A stretch of 64,000 nucleotides of DNA from Bacillus norwichensis (GCF_014836955.1 NZ_JACSPV010000009.1:81689-145688), one strand, 5' to 3'. Shown: positions 34,787 through 44,375, numbered from the stretch's first letter. Notes: a model not told the origin generated them from the sequence alone. Translations and numbers: made by a program.

Positions 34787-35668
34787 ATGGGGTTAAACAC
34801 GCAATCAATGATCTTCACAATATATGGTGATTATATTCGCCATTATGGAAACAAAATTTGGATTGGCAGTCTAATCCGGCTGTTGAAGGAATTCGGTCAC
34901 AATGAACAGGCAGTGAGGGTAGCAGTATCAAGGATGGTAAAACAGGGATGGCTGCAATCAGAAAGACAAGGAAATAAGAGCTACTATTTTTTAACAACAC
35001 GTGGGGTCAGCCGTATAGATGAAGCAGGTCGTAGAATATTTAAGCTCGACCCTCATGAATGGGATGGTAAATGGAGAATGCTTATGTATTCCATTCCCGA
35101 AGAGAAAAGGCAAATCAGGGATGACCTCAGGAAAGAGTTGCTTTGGAGCGGTTTTGGAAGTTTCACACATAGTTGCTGGATTTCTCCTAATAATTTGGAG
35201 AAAGAAGTGGAATGGTTGATTGAAAAGTATGAGATCCAGGAATTTGTGGACTTTTTCGCCTCTCAATACATAGGGCCAAAAGATAATGCTGAATTAGTGA
35301 AGAAGAGTTGGCCATTGGAAGAAATAGAAGCGAAATATGAAGAGTTTGTTTCAGCATATGGCAAGCAATTTATTATACATCAAAGCTTACTTAATGAAGG
35401 AAAAATGAGCAATGCCGATTGCTTTGTGGAGAGAACGAAACTGGTGCATGAATACCGAAAGTTTTTGTTCATAGATCCGGGACTGCCTAAAGAATTGCTG
35501 CCGCCAATGTGGAGTGGGAACCATGCTGCATTACTTTTTAGGCAATATTATCAGCTTTTGGCTGAACCAGCGAGTGATTTTTTCGAAGCCGTTTTTGAAA
35601 AAGGCAACGACTTACGTAAAAAAGATAAGGCCTACAATGCGAATGACCATCCATATATTGTAAAATGA
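34787..35668 (+). CDS. paaX: Phenylacetate-responsive repressor PaaX
   Basis: A 293-residue PaaX-family regulator: an N-terminal winged helix (QSMIFTIYGDYIRHYG, AVRVAVSRMVKQGWLQSER), then the PaaX domain with DGKWRMLMYSIPEEKRQIRD and a C-terminal helical domain. PaaX leaves DNA when it binds phenylacetyl-CoA. ATG 34787 is the most family-like start but its ribosome binding site is weak, so ATG 34757 remains possible. Its presence downstream suggests that it controls the liv-paaK divergent region and paaA. Confidence 0.9.
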   Translation: MGLNTQSMIFTIYGDYIRHYGNKIWIGSLIRLLKEFGHNEQAVRVAVSRMVKQGWLQSERQGNKSYYFLTTRGVSRIDEAGRRIFKLDPHEWDGKWRMLMYSIPEEKRQIRDDLRKELLWSGFGSFTHSCWISPNNLEKEVEWLIEKYEIQEFVDFFASQYIGPKDNAELVKKSWPLEEIEAKYEEFVSAYGKQFIIHQSLLNEGKMSNADCFVERTKLVHEYRKFLFIDPGLPKELLPPMWSGNHAALLFRQYYQLLAEPASDFFEAVFEKGNDLRKKDKAYNANDHPYIVK

Positions 35669-35717
35669 AATGGCCTGCCTTCAGAAGGCTGAGAAGGCAG
35701 GTAAAATATTAAGTGCT

Positions 35718-36236
35718 TTAACTCTTCGCCAATATTGAATTGTATTCCTTTCCTTTCTGTACATATGTATCAATGGATAATTGGATTAGTTCTAAATCTT
35801 TATCATTCAATTCCCGGACAACTTTTCCCGGAGAACCGATAACGAGTGATCTGGGTGGTATTTTTTTACCTGAGGGGATTAATGTGTTGGCTCCAATGAT
35901 GCATTCTTCCCCTATTTCCACATGATCTAAAATAGTGGAGCCCATTCCAATAATAGAGCGCTTTCCAATTTTGCAGCCATGTAGAATGACATTATGTCCA
36001 ACAGTGACTTCGTCTTCAATTATGACTGGACACCCTTCGTACATATGGAGTGTTGAATTATCTTGAATGCTGCATCTTTGGCCGACCTTTACAGGCCCCT
36101 CATCTCCACGCAGAACGGCATTGAACCAAATGGTCGATTCCATTCCGATTGTAACATCACCGATTAAATAGGATCCTGGAGCGACAAAGACGGAAGGGTG
36201 AACTTTTGGAGCTGTTTGATTATACGTTATTTTCAT
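35718..36236 (-). CDS. paaY: PaaY-like gamma-carbonic-anhydrase/hexapeptide protein
   Basis: A 172-residue left-handed beta-helix protein. The hexapeptide ladder is seen in GSYLIGDVTIGMESTIW, VTVGHNVILHGCKIGKRS and IGMGSTILDHVEIG. Metal-binding histidines are in STLHMYEG, GHNVILHG and DHVEI. PaaY of E. coli is a thioesterase that hydrolyses ring-hydroxylated CoA side products and complements PaaI. It lies convergent to paaX and divergent from the next gene. Confidence 0.85.
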   Translation of the reverse strand: MKITYNQTAPKVHPSVFVAPGSYLIGDVTIGMESTIWFNAVLRGDEGPVKVGQRCSIQDNSTLHMYEGCPVIIEDEVTVGHNVILHGCKIGKRSIIGMGSTILDHVEIGEECIIGANTLIPSGKKIPPRSLVIGSPGKVVRELNDKDLELIQLSIDTYVQKGKEYNSILAKS

Positions 36237-36303
36237 TACGTAACCTCCATTGAAATAATATTAAAAATTTATTGTCTCTTTTACTATAACATTATTTTTA
36301 GGG

Positions 36304-37266
36304 ATGGTGAAAAATTTGAAATATGCATGTGACTTATTGGGCCTCACGTACCCAATCATCCAAGGCGGTATGGGCAATATCAGCAATGCTCCATTAACTT
36401 CAGCCGTCTCAGAGGCGGGCGGCTTGGGGACAGTGGGTGCCGGTACGATGCCGCCGGATGACGTAGAGAAAATGATTTTGGATATAAAGAGCAGGACCAT
36501 GAAGCCTTTTTCATTGAACATTCCAATTTCTGTAACTAAGTATGCAATCGAATTGATTGACTTGGCAATTAAACATGGGGTAGCTGCGGTCTCTTTATCT
36601 GCGGGAAACCCGGCTCCATATATACCTCTTTTACAAAAAAACAATATTAAAGCGATCGTGATTGTCGCATCCATCAAACATGCGATCAAAGCAGAGGAAG
36701 CTGGTGCTGACGTGTTGGTTGCCGAAGGCTTTGAAGCTGCCGGAATCAATTCCAGTCTTGAATTGACCACCTTTTCACTTATTCCTCAAATTACTGATAA
36801 GGTAGACATACCTGTTTTTGCAGCTGGGGGAATCGCAGATGGAAGGGGGCTGGCGGCCGCCCTTATGCTTGGGGCAAACGGTGTTCAGATGGGGACACGA
36901 TTTGTCGCTGTAAAGGAAGCACCCTTTCATAAAGCCTATAAGAAAAAGGTGCTTGATTCCGATGATCTAGGAACAATCATTCTGGGCCGTTCTTTGGGAA
37001 GAGTCAGAAGGGTTCTCAAGGGAGAGTATGCCGCATCATTAATTGATTCAGAGAAAAAAGGCATGTCTGAAGAGGAATTTTTGGAAAAGACCTCTGAGCA
37101 GTTTCATGTGAGGGGGGCCATTGAGGGAGACTTTGAAGAAGGCTATGTAAATGGCGGACAGGTAGCAGGGCTGATTCAGCATATACCGTCTGTTAAGCAG
37201 CTATTTGAAGAAATGATGGAACAAGCTCGAAATCAAATAAAATGTGTGTATAAACAATTTCCGTAG
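36304..37266 (+). CDS. Nitronate monooxygenase (2-nitropropane dioxygenase-like)
   Basis: A 320-residue FMN protein with a TIM barrel: YPIIQGGMGNISNAPL at the start, ADVLVAEGFEAAGINSS near residue 145, FAAGGIADGRGLAAALMLGA near 190 and VQMGTRFVAVKEA. These are the NMO/FabK family landmarks. The reaction would be oxidative denitration of nitronates or, if FabK-like, enoyl-ACP reduction. An in-frame TTG 36316 is better spaced from AGGG than ATG 36304, so the true start is uncertain by four codons. No clear link with phenylacetate is seen. Confidence 0.8.
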   Translation: MVKNLKYACDLLGLTYPIIQGGMGNISNAPLTSAVSEAGGLGTVGAGTMPPDDVEKMILDIKSRTMKPFSLNIPISVTKYAIELIDLAIKHGVAAVSLSAGNPAPYIPLLQKNNIKAIVIVASIKHAIKAEEAGADVLVAEGFEAAGINSSLELTTFSLIPQITDKVDIPVFAAGGIADGRGLAAALMLGANGVQMGTRFVAVKEAPFHKAYKKKVLDSDDLGTIILGRSLGRVRRVLKGEYAASLIDSEKKGMSEEEFLEKTSEQFHVRGAIEGDFEEGYVNGGQVAGLIQHIPSVKQLFEEMMEQARNQIKCVYKQFP

Positions 37267-37297
37267 CTGGTGGATTTTTTAACTTCGTTCAACTTTG

Positions 37298-37406
37298 TAT
37301 TCCATTCAGTGGGGATTCAAACTCCGGCTGGTGAAGTTGAAGCCTCCGGCGGGTACCACAGATTTTCCGATCAAACCTGGACGCAAATACGCCAGGGCAC
37401 ATTTGA
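37298..37406 (+). repeat. Dispersed palindromic repeat, copy 1
   Basis: Contains CCATTCAGTGGGG, then GTGAAGTTGAAGCCTCCGGC, ACCACAGATTTTCC and CTGGACGCAAATACGCC ending in GGGCACATTTGA. It is a diverged member of the family described at 55951-56086. It occupies most of the 221-base gap before deoD. Confidence 0.75.
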
Positions 37407-37487
37407 AGTCGATTTACTCTGAGTTGATTTGCACGATGGCTGGCAAACATTTAATATAGAAGGTGAAATATGGAAGGGGGAACAAGA

Positions 37488-38189
37488 ATGAGTATACATA
37501 TTAATGCACCTGAGTCAGCTATTGCTGATACGGTTCTTTTGCCGGGCGATCCGCTGCGTGCCAAATATATTGCCGAAACTTTCTTGGAAAATGCACAAGT
37601 TTATAATACTGTTCGAAATATGCTTGGGTACACAGGTGAATACAAAGGGAAAAGAATTTCCGTCCAGGGGACTGGAATGGGTGTACCATCGATTTCCATT
37701 TATATTAATGAACTGATGGAAAGCTATAATGTACAAAATTTGATCCGTGTGGGAACATGTGGTGCGATTCAGAAAGATGTTAAAGTAAGGGATGTCATTC
37801 TTGCCATGTCCGCTTCTACTGACTCTCAAATGAACCGTCTAACCTTCAACGGTATTGATTATGCTCCAACCGCATCGTTTGATCTGCTGAAAAGAGCATA
37901 TGATGAAGGTGTGAACAAAGGACTGCATTTAAAAGTAGGAAATGTTTTCACAGCCGACATGTTTTATAATGATAATGCTGAGCATGAGAAATGGGCACAG
38001 TACGGCATTCTAGCTATTGAAATGGAGACTGCTGCACTTTACACATTGGCTTCAAAATTCGGCCGCAAAGCCCTTTCCATTTTAACAGTGAGTGACCATA
38101 TATTGACAGGAGAACTGACAACAGCAGAAGAACGTCAGACAACCTTCAATGAAATGATTGAAGTGGCATTGGAGACAACTATTAAATAA
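37488..38189 (+). CDS. deoD: Purine nucleoside phosphorylase DeoD
   Basis: A 233-residue hexameric-type phosphorylase. [20 protein letters not shown] at the start, [15 protein letters not shown] near 90, and the active-site region [13 protein letters not shown] and [11 protein letters not shown] are all present. It splits purine nucleosides to base and ribose-1-phosphate in salvage. ATG 37488 follows GAAGGGGGAA; the in-frame ATG 37470 is part of that site. Two terminators follow it. Confidence 0.93.
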   Translation: MSIHINAPESAIADTVLLPGDPLRAKYIAETFLENAQVYNTVRNMLGYTGEYKGKRISVQGTGMGVPSISIYINELMESYNVQNLIRVGTCGAIQKDVKVRDVILAMSASTDSQMNRLTFNGIDYAPTASFDLLKRAYDEGVNKGLHLKVGNVFTADMFYNDNAEHEKWAQYGILAIEMETAALYTLASKFGRKALSILTVSDHILTGELTTAEERQTTFNEMIEVALETTIK

Positions 38190-38302
38190 ACCTTGATGCT
38201 ATAGCTTTTCAAGATTAACTTATTCAGAGAAAAACAAGCAAGTGACGATAAAGTGGCCATTACAGGTGGGCTGTTTATATTAATAATTCATCAAACATCA
38301 AG

Positions 38303-38329
38303 CGCACTCAAATTAAGAGTGCGTTTTTT
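38303..38329 (+). terminator. Rho-independent terminator of deoD
   Basis: CGCACTC (38303-38309), loop, GAGTGCG (38317-38323) and six Ts. Confidence 0.85.
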
Positions 38330-38350
38330 GATGAATCACATTAACGAAAT

Positions 38351-38395
38351 AAAAGCATGTTCATTTATTTACTGAATGAACATGCTTTTTTATTT
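38351..38395. terminator. Second strong terminator, 15-bp stem
   Basis: AAAAGCATGTTCATT (38351-38365) pairs with AATGAACATGCTTTT (38375-38389), followed by a T-rich run. The A-rich 5' flank makes it work in both directions. Confidence 0.85.
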
Positions 38396-38447
38396 TGAGA
38401 TAAATGGTGTAAATAGCTAATACAGCAAGCTTGGTTCTACACTGTAT

Positions 38448-38560
38448 TTAACTTTATTCAGCTTAAAGCCTTTGGCGGATGCCACAGATTTTCAGAGGAA
38501 ATGTATCGAGCTTAAGCTCAGATAAAATCTGGGCGCAAATAAGCCAAGGCGCATTTGATT
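38448..38560 (+). repeat. Dispersed palindromic repeat, copy 2
   Basis: Starts with TAACTTTATTCAGC, then AAAGCCTTTGGCGGATGCC and CACAGATTTTCAGAGGAAAT, has a GAGCTTAAGCTC hairpin tip, and ends with CTGGGCGCAAATAAGCC and GGCGCATTTGA. It lacks the CAGTGGGG segment of the longer copies. The remainder of the 38190-38848 gap carries terminators and, near 38650-38700, a short frame VDYIFHGVSHPIAELD that I do not recognise. Confidence 0.8.
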
Positions 38561-38848
38561 GCACCAAAGCAAGTCTGCAATGAAAAAATAAATGCTTAAA
38601 TAGAAAAACGTTTGAAAACTAGAAGTTTATCCTATCTGCAAATGGCTAATAATGGATGTTGACTATATTTTTCACGGTGTATCTCATCCAATAGCTGAAT
38701 TGGATATGCGGTAAGGATTAACAAGGAGACTCAATTCAAGGAGCAATAGACGCCTTTAAAATTTTGTCTAATGCGAGGGGAAAATGGTCACCTTCAATAG
38801 TTAAGGATGGGTACAAGCATATAATAAAAAATTTGGAGGTTATTACAT

Positions 38849-39814
38849 ATGAGAAAGTTACTAATTTTATTAAGTCTAACAATAGTCCTGTTTGCAGCAT
38901 GTCAAACAAAACCCGACACAAAAGATGATGCTGTAAAAGATAATACAACCAAAACTGAGGACACAAAGAAAGAAGCTCAATCAAAAAATAACTTAACCAA
39001 AGGCCAAGAGATGGCCAACATTCTTGGCAGTACAAACTGGCAGGGCAAAAGAGTTTATGATCAAGATAATCACGATTTAACAAAAGAGAACAGCGATTAT
39101 ATCGGTCTTGCAAAGTATGATGCCGAGGCTGGCCGATACGAACTTTTTGATGCTAAAACTGGTCAAAGTCGTGACGATAGAGGAACTTTCTTTATCACTA
39201 ATGATGGGAAGAGTCGAGTTTTCATTTCCGAATCCAAGGACTACCAAGCAGTAGTTGACATAACAGAATTAAATGAGAATATCTTCACTTATAAAAGAAT
39301 GGGCAAAGACGCTGAAGGTAATGACGTAGAGATATTTGTGGAGCATGTTCCATATAAAGAAAAAGAGCTTTCTTTTACTGAGCCTGATAAGACATTGGAC
39401 ACTACTACGGGAGATATTGTTACAGATGTAGATGGGGATAAAATTTTAGCTGATACACTTTGGCATGGAACCATTGTATTAGATGAAGATGAAAATGATG
39501 TAACAGAGTACAATACAAATTTTATCAGCTTGGCAAAATATGATGACAAGACGAATAAATATGAGTTTTTTAATCCTGAAACAGGCAAAAGCCGTGGAGA
39601 CTATGGTTACTTTAATGTACTACACGGAAATAAAATAAGAGCCCATGTTTCATTAGGGGAAAATAAATATGGGGCTGTACTTGAAATTACGGAGCTTAAT
39701 GACAATAAATTTACTTATAAAAGAACTGGGAAGGACAAGGATGGGCAAGATATAACTGTATTTGTGGAACATGAACCTTATGATGGCGATCTGAAACCTG
39801 AGTTTACTCATTGA
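38849..39814 (+). CDS. DUF4822 lipoprotein with two tandem domains
   Basis: A 321-residue exported lipoprotein. The signal peptide LLILLSLTIVLFAAC ends in a lipobox, followed by an acidic Thr/Lys-rich spacer to about residue 50. Two homologous DUF4822 domains follow (about 55-180 and 195-320): compare TNWQGKRVYDQDNHDLTKEN and TLWHGTIVLDEDENDVTEYN, and FTYKRMGKDAEGNDVEIFVE and FTYKRTGKDKDGQDITVFVE. Function is not known; internal duplication suggests a surface binding role. GGAGG precedes the ATG. Confidence 0.83.
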   Translation: MRKLLILLSLTIVLFAACQTKPDTKDDAVKDNTTKTEDTKKEAQSKNNLTKGQEMANILGSTNWQGKRVYDQDNHDLTKENSDYIGLAKYDAEAGRYELFDAKTGQSRDDRGTFFITNDGKSRVFISESKDYQAVVDITELNENIFTYKRMGKDAEGNDVEIFVEHVPYKEKELSFTEPDKTLDTTTGDIVTDVDGDKILADTLWHGTIVLDEDENDVTEYNTNFISLAKYDDKTNKYEFFNPETGKSRGDYGYFNVLHGNKIRAHVSLGENKYGAVLEITELNDNKFTYKRTGKDKDGQDITVFVEHEPYDGDLKPEFTH

Positions 39815-39854
39815 AAACAAAAATAATGTTGGAACTGCCCTTGTAAGAAGACAG

Positions 39855-39893
39855 AACGGCTTTAGTCCTGAATTCTAGCGGACTAAGGCCGTT
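39855..39893 (+). terminator. Hairpin terminator after the lipoprotein gene
   Basis: AACGGCTTTAGTCC (39855-39868) pairs with GGACTAAGGCCGTT (39880-39893) with one mismatch, followed by TAACTTT. Confidence 0.7.
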
Positions 39894-39984
39894 TAACTTT
39901 ATTCAGCTGGGGTCCAAACCCACACCAGTATTTATTCATCCCACCACTTACAGAAGTGGGAGACATCTGCCGAATAAAGTTAAA
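39892..39984. repeat. Short repeat element with 16-base terminal inverted repeats
   Basis: TTTAACTTTATTCAGC (39892-39907) and GCCGAATAAAGTTAAA (39969-39984) are inverted with one mismatch. The 61-base interior has a CCCACCACTTACAGAAGTGGG hairpin-like core. The end sequence TTTAACTTTATTCAG recurs in copies at 38448 and 48781, so this is a short relative of the dispersed family. Confidence 0.7.
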
Positions 39985-40144
39985 TGACAATAACCCAACG
40001 AAATGGTGTTCGTTACGGCTATTTGCTACTATTAGGTTATCGTCACAGAACAGCAATGTAGGATGTCAAATTCCTGTTTGTTATTCGTAACCGAAAGCAT
40101 TAACTGAAAGATGTATTTAAAGCAGCCGGTGCTTTTTTAGAATG

Positions 40145-40188
40145 AAAAAGTCCAATTTCTCAACTTTAATGAGATAATTGGACTTTTT
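40145..40188. terminator. Bidirectional terminator, 13-bp stem
   Basis: AAAAAGTCCAATT (40145-40157) and AATTGGACTTTTT (40176-40188). A smaller AAAGCA/TGCTTT hairpin with six Ts lies just before it (about 40120-40139). Together they isolate the sigma operon from upstream transcription. Confidence 0.8.
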
Positions 40189-40282
40189 AAATTTCAATAG
40201 AGATTAAATGGAAGCTAAATAAAGATAAAAATAGGTCAAACATATAACTCAGCGCTAGAGCTAGAAAACCTTTTTTATAAAA

Positions 40283-40315
40283 TGTCACAAAAAGCTTACG
40301 TTCCTTCGTTATATA
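40283..40315 (+). promoter_or_regulatory. Possible ECF-sigma autoregulatory promoter
   Basis: TGTCACAA (40283-40290), 16 bases, CGTTATATA (40307-40315), 20 bases before the sigma gene start. The TGTCAC / CGTTA pair resembles the promoters used by Bacillus ECF sigma factors on their own operons. Confidence 0.45.
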
Positions 40316-40334
40316 AGGTGAGAGGAGGTATTTC

Positions 40335-40883
40335 ATGAAAGGTACAAATAAGGATTATGAAAAGATGGAAGAGTTATATGAGTTGTACGAACAAAAAATT
40401 TATTTTGTAGCCTTTTCTATTTTGAATAATATTGAACAGGCCGAAGATGTGGTTCAAGAAACATTTATTACCATTTACCAACAACTAGAGAAAGTCCGTA
40501 GTTTAAAAACCCAAGAACTTAAACGCTACATTTTGAGAATTTCAAAAAACAAAGCAATTGACAGCTACAGGAAAAATAAACGACATGGACTATTCTTAGA
40601 AGAATATCAAAGAGAGGCAGTAGAAGCAGCAAATGAAAATATTAGTGCGTGGGAACAATATTTAATGTCTGAGGTTCAAATTGATACGTTGTTAACTACA
40701 TTAAAAGATTCTTACAGACAAGTTTTTAAGTACAGGATCTTCTATAACCTAACTTATAGGGAAATCTCTGAGTTAATGGGAATGAGTGAAGTCAATGTTC
40801 GGAAGCAATTTGAACGAGCGCGTAAACAAGTTCTTGATGTGATAGGAGGTACACAGAATGATGAACTCAAAAAAAATGGATGA
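40335..40883 (+). CDS. ECF-type RNA polymerase sigma factor
   Basis: A 182-residue sigma factor with only regions 2 and 4. Region 2 is at about 15-85 (YFVAFSILNNIEQAEDVVQE, YILRISKNKAIDSYRKNKR) and region 4 at about 120-175 (FKYRIFYNLTYREISELMGM, NVRKQFERARKQV). The 3' end overlaps the following anti-sigma-like gene by 26 bases. GAGAGGAGG precedes the ATG. It probably reads its own promoter and is held by the next gene's product. Confidence 0.88.
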   Translation: MKGTNKDYEKMEELYELYEQKIYFVAFSILNNIEQAEDVVQETFITIYQQLEKVRSLKTQELKRYILRISKNKAIDSYRKNKRHGLFLEEYQREAVEAANENISAWEQYLMSEVQIDTLLTTLKDSYRQVFKYRIFYNLTYREISELMGMSEVNVRKQFERARKQVLDVIGGTQNDELKKNG

Positions 40884-42288
40884 CTTGGCTGAAAAAATTG
40901 CTTTAGATGACTTTGATCAACTAGATGAACAACATAGATTTTCAGATACATATATACAGAAAAAGAAGTTTTTTATGGAAGAAATCAAGGGCAAGAATGA
41001 ACAATCAAAGCCCAAACGTAAAAGGAAGCGTATTTTAATAGCCGCAGCCTGCTTATTAATTGGCATGCCAACGACCGCTTTTGGAGTAGCGAAAGTGTAT
41101 GATATGGTTGTCAAAAAACAAAATCATGAAGTGAATATTTCTGTGATAAATAAGATTTTTAAAAAGAATCGTGATTGGTATAAATTGAAAATAGGGCATT
41201 TGCCAGAAAATATGGAAGCAATCGATGAATCGGAAATGAAATATTCCTTTAAAGATAACTTTGCACAAGGTGGTTTTTCATTTCTTCTCTGGAGATTAGG
41301 GGGAAATTCGGATTTTTCTACCTTATACTCAAAAGGCTACGAAGAAAAGGAGATTGATGGAAAAAAAGCGGTGATTGTCAAAAGAGATACGAGAAACAAT
41401 AATTTAATGTTTGATAGACAAGTCTTTCTCTTATTTGAGGAAGAGGGGATCATGTTAGAAAGTTATATTGGAACAGATGTAAATGATGAACAGATGATGC
41501 AAGTCTTGGAAAGCATATCACTTGAATCAACATCAGAGGAAAAGTCATCCATCATAATGGATTATGATAAATCTCTTTTTAACGATGACGATAACACTTC
41601 TGAGCTTAGTGTTATTCCTTTACAAAAGGATAGTAAACAATTGTTTAGAGTGGGTCAAACGGTACCGGTGACCTTAAAGCAAGCAGAAACCGGAATAACA
41701 AATCGACTGGATTTCGTTATAGAAGAAGTTAAAGTCTTTGATTCAATCCAAGATTTTAAACAAGTGGACTTTAATGACTCTAGCCTAGGGATAATAAACG
41801 AATATAAGGCTTTAGACGAGACGAAGAAATTAATACCATACAGACGCCATGTATATAAAGTGGGGAATGGTAAGGACTCAATTGACAAATTGCTGGAATC
41901 TCCTTTAGTTCACCCAAAATTTGTTTACTTGACAACAAAAGTGAAAAATACTAGTAAACAAGCAACAGAAGAAATCTATATGCATCCATCCCTACAGATC
42001 CTTAGACCTGAAAAAAATGCCTGGAACTATGCTGAAGAAGATGGAATCGCCGAAGACAGTATTATGACGATGGGAGAAGTTGATTATCTGAAGCCTCATG
42101 GAAACGGGAAAAGCTTTTATAATATTGGCAGTCTCCAACCAGGAGAAACGATGAGGATTAGCTTAGGATATTTTGTAGATGAGGATAAACTCGATTCAAT
42201 GTTTCTGGATGTTTTCCATTACAGCGGGTTCGATAAAACGGAAGATATGAATGCGAAGGATCGTTGGTGGATAGATATTCGTCAATAA
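40858..42288 (+). CDS. Anti-sigma-like membrane protein (DUF4367/DUF4179 type)
   Basis: A 476-residue protein. A short cytoplasmic part of about 65 residues, likely to hold the sigma factor, ends in a Lys/Arg-rich stop, then one membrane helix ILIAAACLLIGMPTTAFGVA. The outside domain first resembles DUF4367 (KIGHLPENMEAIDESEMKYS, ILESISLE-like end), then a second beta-rich domain with PVTLKQAETGITNRLDFVIE and LQPGETMRISLGYFVDEDKL. GGAGGT is spaced seven bases before ATG 40858. Sensing is probably by the extracytoplasmic part; the signal is unknown. Confidence 0.8.
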   Translation: MMNSKKMDDLAEKIALDDFDQLDEQHRFSDTYIQKKKFFMEEIKGKNEQSKPKRKRKRILIAAACLLIGMPTTAFGVAKVYDMVVKKQNHEVNISVINKIFKKNRDWYKLKIGHLPENMEAIDESEMKYSFKDNFAQGGFSFLLWRLGGNSDFSTLYSKGYEEKEIDGKKAVIVKRDTRNNNLMFDRQVFLLFEEEGIMLESYIGTDVNDEQMMQVLESISLESTSEEKSSIIMDYDKSLFNDDDNTSELSVIPLQKDSKQLFRVGQTVPVTLKQAETGITNRLDFVIEEVKVFDSIQDFKQVDFNDSSLGIINEYKALDETKKLIPYRRHVYKVGNGKDSIDKLLESPLVHPKFVYLTTKVKNTSKQATEEIYMHPSLQILRPEKNAWNYAEEDGIAEDSIMTMGEVDYLKPHGNGKSFYNIGSLQPGETMRISLGYFVDEDKLDSMFLDVFHYSGFDKTEDMNAKDRWWIDIRQ

Positions 42289-42488
42289 TAAAACAAAAAA
42301 AATAGATAAAAAAAGATTGTTTCAAAGTTAGTGTTTTATTACTTATCTTAAACTGTAATCGATTAATCTTATCTCCCCCTGCCCAAAAGTCGATTTCTGT
42401 TATTCAACAGTTGGTACCTAAAACAAGGAAACCGAGGAAATAATGGTGAATTTTAAACAGCTAAAGATTAGATTTACTCGTAAATGCT

Positions 42489-42534
42489 GTGTATGTAAGA
42501 GAGTGTATGTGCTCTCTTGCTTACACGTTTTTTT
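42489..42534 (+). terminator. Terminator hairpin after the sigma operon
   Basis: GTGTATGTAAGAGAG (42489-42503) pairs imperfectly with CTCTCTTGCTTACAC (42512-42526) and is followed by GTTTTTTT. It lies about 200 bases after the anti-sigma stop; the bases 42289-42488 hold no gene. Confidence 0.7.
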
Positions 42535-42734
42535 ATTAGTAGAACAAAATAAATGGTTGAATCCAAGAGAGAGGATAAATCAGTTGAATTGGCAGTCAAA
42601 TACTAGAAAAGCTACCCACCAAAAAACTGTGGGCGGTATATCGAATGGTAGTAAATATATTTCTTGAGGAGATGTTAAAAAGTGAAGTCATTCATCATAT
42701 TGGTATGAACCTAAATGTAATATCGGCGATATGT

Positions 42735-43368
42735 CTAGCTGATTAGAACCAATGGATTGGTTTCCCACTTGTCGGGTTAGTTCTTGGGTGGTTTCTTCCG
42801 AGAATAGCAAAATGGGGAAGTTCTTTACCTTGGGTACCTTTTCAAGGGCCATTAAAATTAATAGCATCTTACAATGGAGTATGGGTAGGATTTATTACAA
42901 TGATCTTAGGTTTGATTGCGGGAAGTGCATTGACTTTTTTTACTTTTCATGAAAGCCTAGAAATGTCTATTTATGACGACAAAGTTATATTAAAGCTTAG
43001 AAATGAAGAAACAATCTTAAACAAGAAAGATATCTTACTTGTTTTTTTGGATAAAAAGCAATTGGTGCTACTAGGAAACGATGAGAAAGAGATATTTCGT
43101 TATAAGCAAGAGCTTAAAGAAAACACAGTAAGAACAGCATTTTTACAGCATCATTATTCTTGGAGTGACAAAGAGCCATTTAAAGAAGATTTTCAAAAGT
43201 GGGTTTGAAGATTCCCCGGATGTATCACCTGCTGCGAATGCGCTATTGAAAGCTAGAAAAATAGCGATTGAAAATGGAGAAGATGAAGAAGTATTCCAGC
43301 TGGCTAAAGAGCTCTGGAAATTACGAGTATCAGTAAAAGAAAACGATAATCGACAATATTATCGTTAA
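42735..43368 (+). pseudogene. yqeB: yqeB pseudogene
   Basis: From 42735 one frame reads NQWIGFPLVGLVLGWFLPRI, LPWVPFQGPLKLIASYNGVW and ITMILGLIAGSALTFF, continuing to FKEDFQKWV and a stop at 43206; the next frame resumes at EDSPDVSPAANALLKARKIA and ends RQYYR at 43368. Joined, these match YqeB, a two-helix Bacillus membrane protein with a C-terminal SPAEHALLKAR motif. A one-base shift near 43204 and a TAG before NQW with loss of the normal N-terminus break the gene. Confidence 0.8.
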
Positions 43369-43628
43369 AAATCGGAAGTTCATTCTTTTCAATAGTAAAA
43401 AACGGAACTGATGTAGATTCAGAACTAATATTGAACAAAAGAATGAAGCCTATTGAAGTTTTCAACATATAAAAGTTAACTTTTATATCTACGAAAGATA
43501 AGCCTAAACATAAAGGTGAAATGAGAAAGATAAGGATTGGAAGCAAAGAGAACAGGCGAGCTTGTTTGATTGAGATAAAAGGGACAGTACCTGCTTATCG
43601 AGAGTACTGTCCTTTTTCCAGAGCAGCT

Positions 43629-44246
43629 TTATTTTTTCAATCCAGCTGCAAAGAAAGGTCCATTCATTGTTATGGTTGATAGGATTTGAGCCATTTCTTG
43701 AGGAGTTTCTTTCCTCCCGCTATTCAACCATTGCTGAATCACTCCTATATGAGCTGATGCAATATAGGAAGTTAAATATTGCCCTGGAACTAGTAAATTT
43801 TCCTTATTAATAAGTGCGTTTGTATTGTTCTCAAATATGGTTCTCCACATAAACTCCTTTAATTTTGTTTGGAAAGACAAATCTCCTTTTGGACTTAACA
43901 CAGCTTTCATAAAACCGCTATTTTCATTTAGATAGTCAAAAATGTAGACAGCAATCGTAAATGGCTGTTCGGGCGAACCGTTAGTTTCTAATTCCGTCAT
44001 AACATTTGGGAAGTTCTGTTTTACAATGCTATACATCTCTTGCATTATGTCTTCCTGACATTTTGTCATTAAATCAAATTTGTCCTGATAGTGAGCATAA
44101 AAAGTACCTCTATTTATTTTTGCCCTATTTGTGATATCTTTCACCGTAATGGCTTCAAATCCTTTTTCTTCCATTAATTCTACTAATGCATTTCGGATCG
44201 AGTCTTTTGTACGAATCACCCGCAAATCCAAATTTCTTTCCCGCAT
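43629..44246 (-). CDS. TetR-family regulator (TetR_C_8-like)
   Basis: A 205-residue repressor: helix-turn-helix at about residues 12-60 (VKDITNRAKINRGTFYAHYQ) and a C-terminal domain of the type that regulates YhgE/ABC-2 membrane genes. ATG 44246 follows AAGGAGGAA. It is divergent from such a membrane gene, with a perfect 12-bp palindrome in between, so it very likely represses that gene. Confidence 0.87.
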   Translation of the reverse strand: MRERNLDLRVIRTKDSIRNALVELMEEKGFEAITVKDITNRAKINRGTFYAHYQDKFDLMTKCQEDIMQEMYSIVKQNFPNVMTELETNGSPEQPFTIAVYIFDYLNENSGFMKAVLSPKGDLSFQTKLKEFMWRTIFENNTNALINKENLLVPGQYLTSYIASAHIGVIQQWLNSGRKETPQEMAQILSTITMNGPFFAAGLKK

Positions 44247-44363
44247 AGTAGTTCCTCCTTCACTTTTATCCAACACATTTATTAAAGATGTATGATAAAC
44301 GACATATCTGCAATTTTTGATTGTTGTATAAGAATTAATCTAAACATATACTTTAAATATTAA

Positions 44364-44375
44364 ACAACGCGTTGT
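44364..44375. promoter_or_regulatory. Perfect 12-bp palindrome, likely TetR operator
   Basis: ACAACGCGTTGT lies 41-52 bases before the YhgE-like gene and 118 bases before the tetR start. It is a typical short TetR operator. Confidence 0.55.

Noticed and set aside
36261..36770. 169-codon frame opposite the nitronate monooxygenase gene
   Set aside because: It is an antisense shadow; the plus-strand gene has full family motifs.
42443..42667. 74-codon frame after the anti-sigma gene
   Set aside because: Most of it is a terminator hairpin read as protein (CVCKRVYVLSCLHV); it is not a family member.
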